From: Paracoccaceae bacterium
GTDB taxonomy: Bacteria; Pseudomonadota; Alphaproteobacteria; Rhodobacterales; Rhodobacteraceae
Length of the DNA: 34,950 nt
Reading direction: 5' to 3'
Assembly (NCBI GenBank): GCA_902512685.1
Contig: CABXKH010000021.1
Span: 1-34,950, forward strand
The notes under the pieces are model-generated. The model was not told the origin of the DNA. It worked only from the letters and a program-made list of their open reading frames with translations, and made no database searches. The position numbers were made by a program, and so were the translations under genes. Shown here piece by piece: positions 34,545 through 34,950 of this stretch (the stretch's first letter is position 1; each line of letters begins with the position of its first letter).

Positions 34545-34950
34545 ATGACGCAAATTCAATCAATTGATGCCGTGCAAAATATGCTGGCTGCACAAAGTTA
34601 CGTTGTTGATAGATCTTTAGCCACGGTGGTTTTCTTGGCTCTGCGGCTCAACCGCCCATTATTCTTGGAGGGTGAGGCGGGCGTTGGTAAAACCGAAATA
34701 GCCAAAGCTTTGGCGTCGACATTGGACCGTTCATTGATCCGCCTGCAGTGCTACGAAGGGCTGGATGCGTCAACGGCCGTTTATGACTGGAACTTTCCGG
34801 CGCAGATGGTGGCGATACGCACTGCCGAAGCTGCAGGAGGCGCAAACCGCGATGCTTTGCAGTCCGAACTTTTTAGCGACCAATACCTCATCAAGCGCCC
34901 TTTGCTGCAGGCAATGCAACCCGATGAGAAGGGCCCACCAATTTTACTCA
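34545..34950 (+). CDS. MoxR-family AAA ATPase, N-terminal part (runs off the window)
   Basis: This is the start of a MoxR/CoxD-like chaperone ATPase. ATG 34545 follows AGAGGA (34533-34538) by six bases. About 135 residues are visible. Walker A is EGEAGVGKTE (about residues 43-52), followed by the diagnostic RLQCYEGLDASTAVYDWNFP and a linker with DQYLIKRPLLQAM. Such ATPases usually activate metal-enzymes or complexes together with a VWA-domain partner (CoxE-like) encoded next door, but the downstream genes are outside the window. The C-terminal half, including Walker B, is not seen. The family is likely; the exact role is open. Confidence 0.85.
   Translation, partial: MTQIQSIDAVQNMLAAQSYVVDRSLATVVFLALRLNRPLFLEGEAGVGKTEIAKALASTLDRSLIRLQCYEGLDASTAVYDWNFPAQMVAIRTAEAAGGANRDALQSELFSDQYLIKRPLLQAMQPDEKGPPILL

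Noticed and set aside
1-34950. CRISPR array, insertion sequence, prophage, rRNA or tRNA genes
   Set aside because: Both strands were read for regular spaced repeats, transposase motifs, integrase motifs and RNA gene landmarks; none were found.

Overview
The window is a gene-dense piece of bacterial core chromosome. Protein signatures point to an alphaproteobacterium of the Rhodobacteraceae (Roseobacter group). The evidence is an alphaproteobacterial complex I operon tail (nuoIJKLMN) followed by birA, coaX and RNase J, a Roseobacter-type Hint-domain protein, tatABC next to a DUF815 ATPase, and the dnaB/alr/MlaEF/PqiA-like/radA/cvpA/purF string. Base composition is moderate, lower than in classical Rhodobacter, which would fit a pelagic Roseobacter lineage; this placement is inferred. 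No phage, insertion sequence, CRISPR array, tRNA or rRNA is visible.

Layout. Bases 1-9948 (+): the distal complex I genes nuoI to nuoN run into monofunctional biotin ligase, type III pantothenate kinase and RNase J, which looks like one transcription unit. Bases 10003-14398 (-): an RhlE-type DEAD-box helicase, peptide release factor 3 (prfC, with a clear intrinsic terminator) and a Hint-domain protein whose usual cysteine is serine. Bases 14605-19409 (+): an SDR-like protein lacking the catalytic Tyr/Lys, an orphan ABC ATPase broken by a 7-C homopolymer, then tatA-tatB-tatC with an overlapping DUF815 AAA ATPase. Bases 19489-34186 (-): surE-pcm-nlpD; an SDR with purF; cvpA and radA; a PqiA-like protein, an unknown four-helix membrane protein, an MlaF/MlaE pair and alanine racemase; a GNAT acetyltransferase; dnaB; pyrE and pyrC. 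From 34545 (+) a MoxR-family AAA ATPase starts and runs off the window.

How the genes work together. Complex I couples NADH oxidation to proton export. BirA and CoaX serve biotin and CoA metabolism. RNase J, RhlE and PrfC act on RNA and translation. TatABC exports folded proteins. The NlpD-like lipoprotein probably regulates cell-wall amidases, and alr feeds D-alanine to the wall. MlaEF, the unknown membrane protein and the PqiA-like protein form a probable lipid-transport or membrane-integrity unit without a local MCE protein. PurF, PyrE and PyrC make nucleotides, while DnaB and RadA act in replication and repair.

No single new defence or mobile system is evident. The best leads are a homopolymer frameshift in the ABC ATPase with an operator-like dyad over its promoter, a perfect DnaA box plus a second weaker copy just upstream of dnaB, the Cys-to-Ser Hint protein, the MCE-less MlaEF/PqiA cluster, oppositely charged tails on TatB and TatC, and a three-unit 11-bp repeat between convergent genes.
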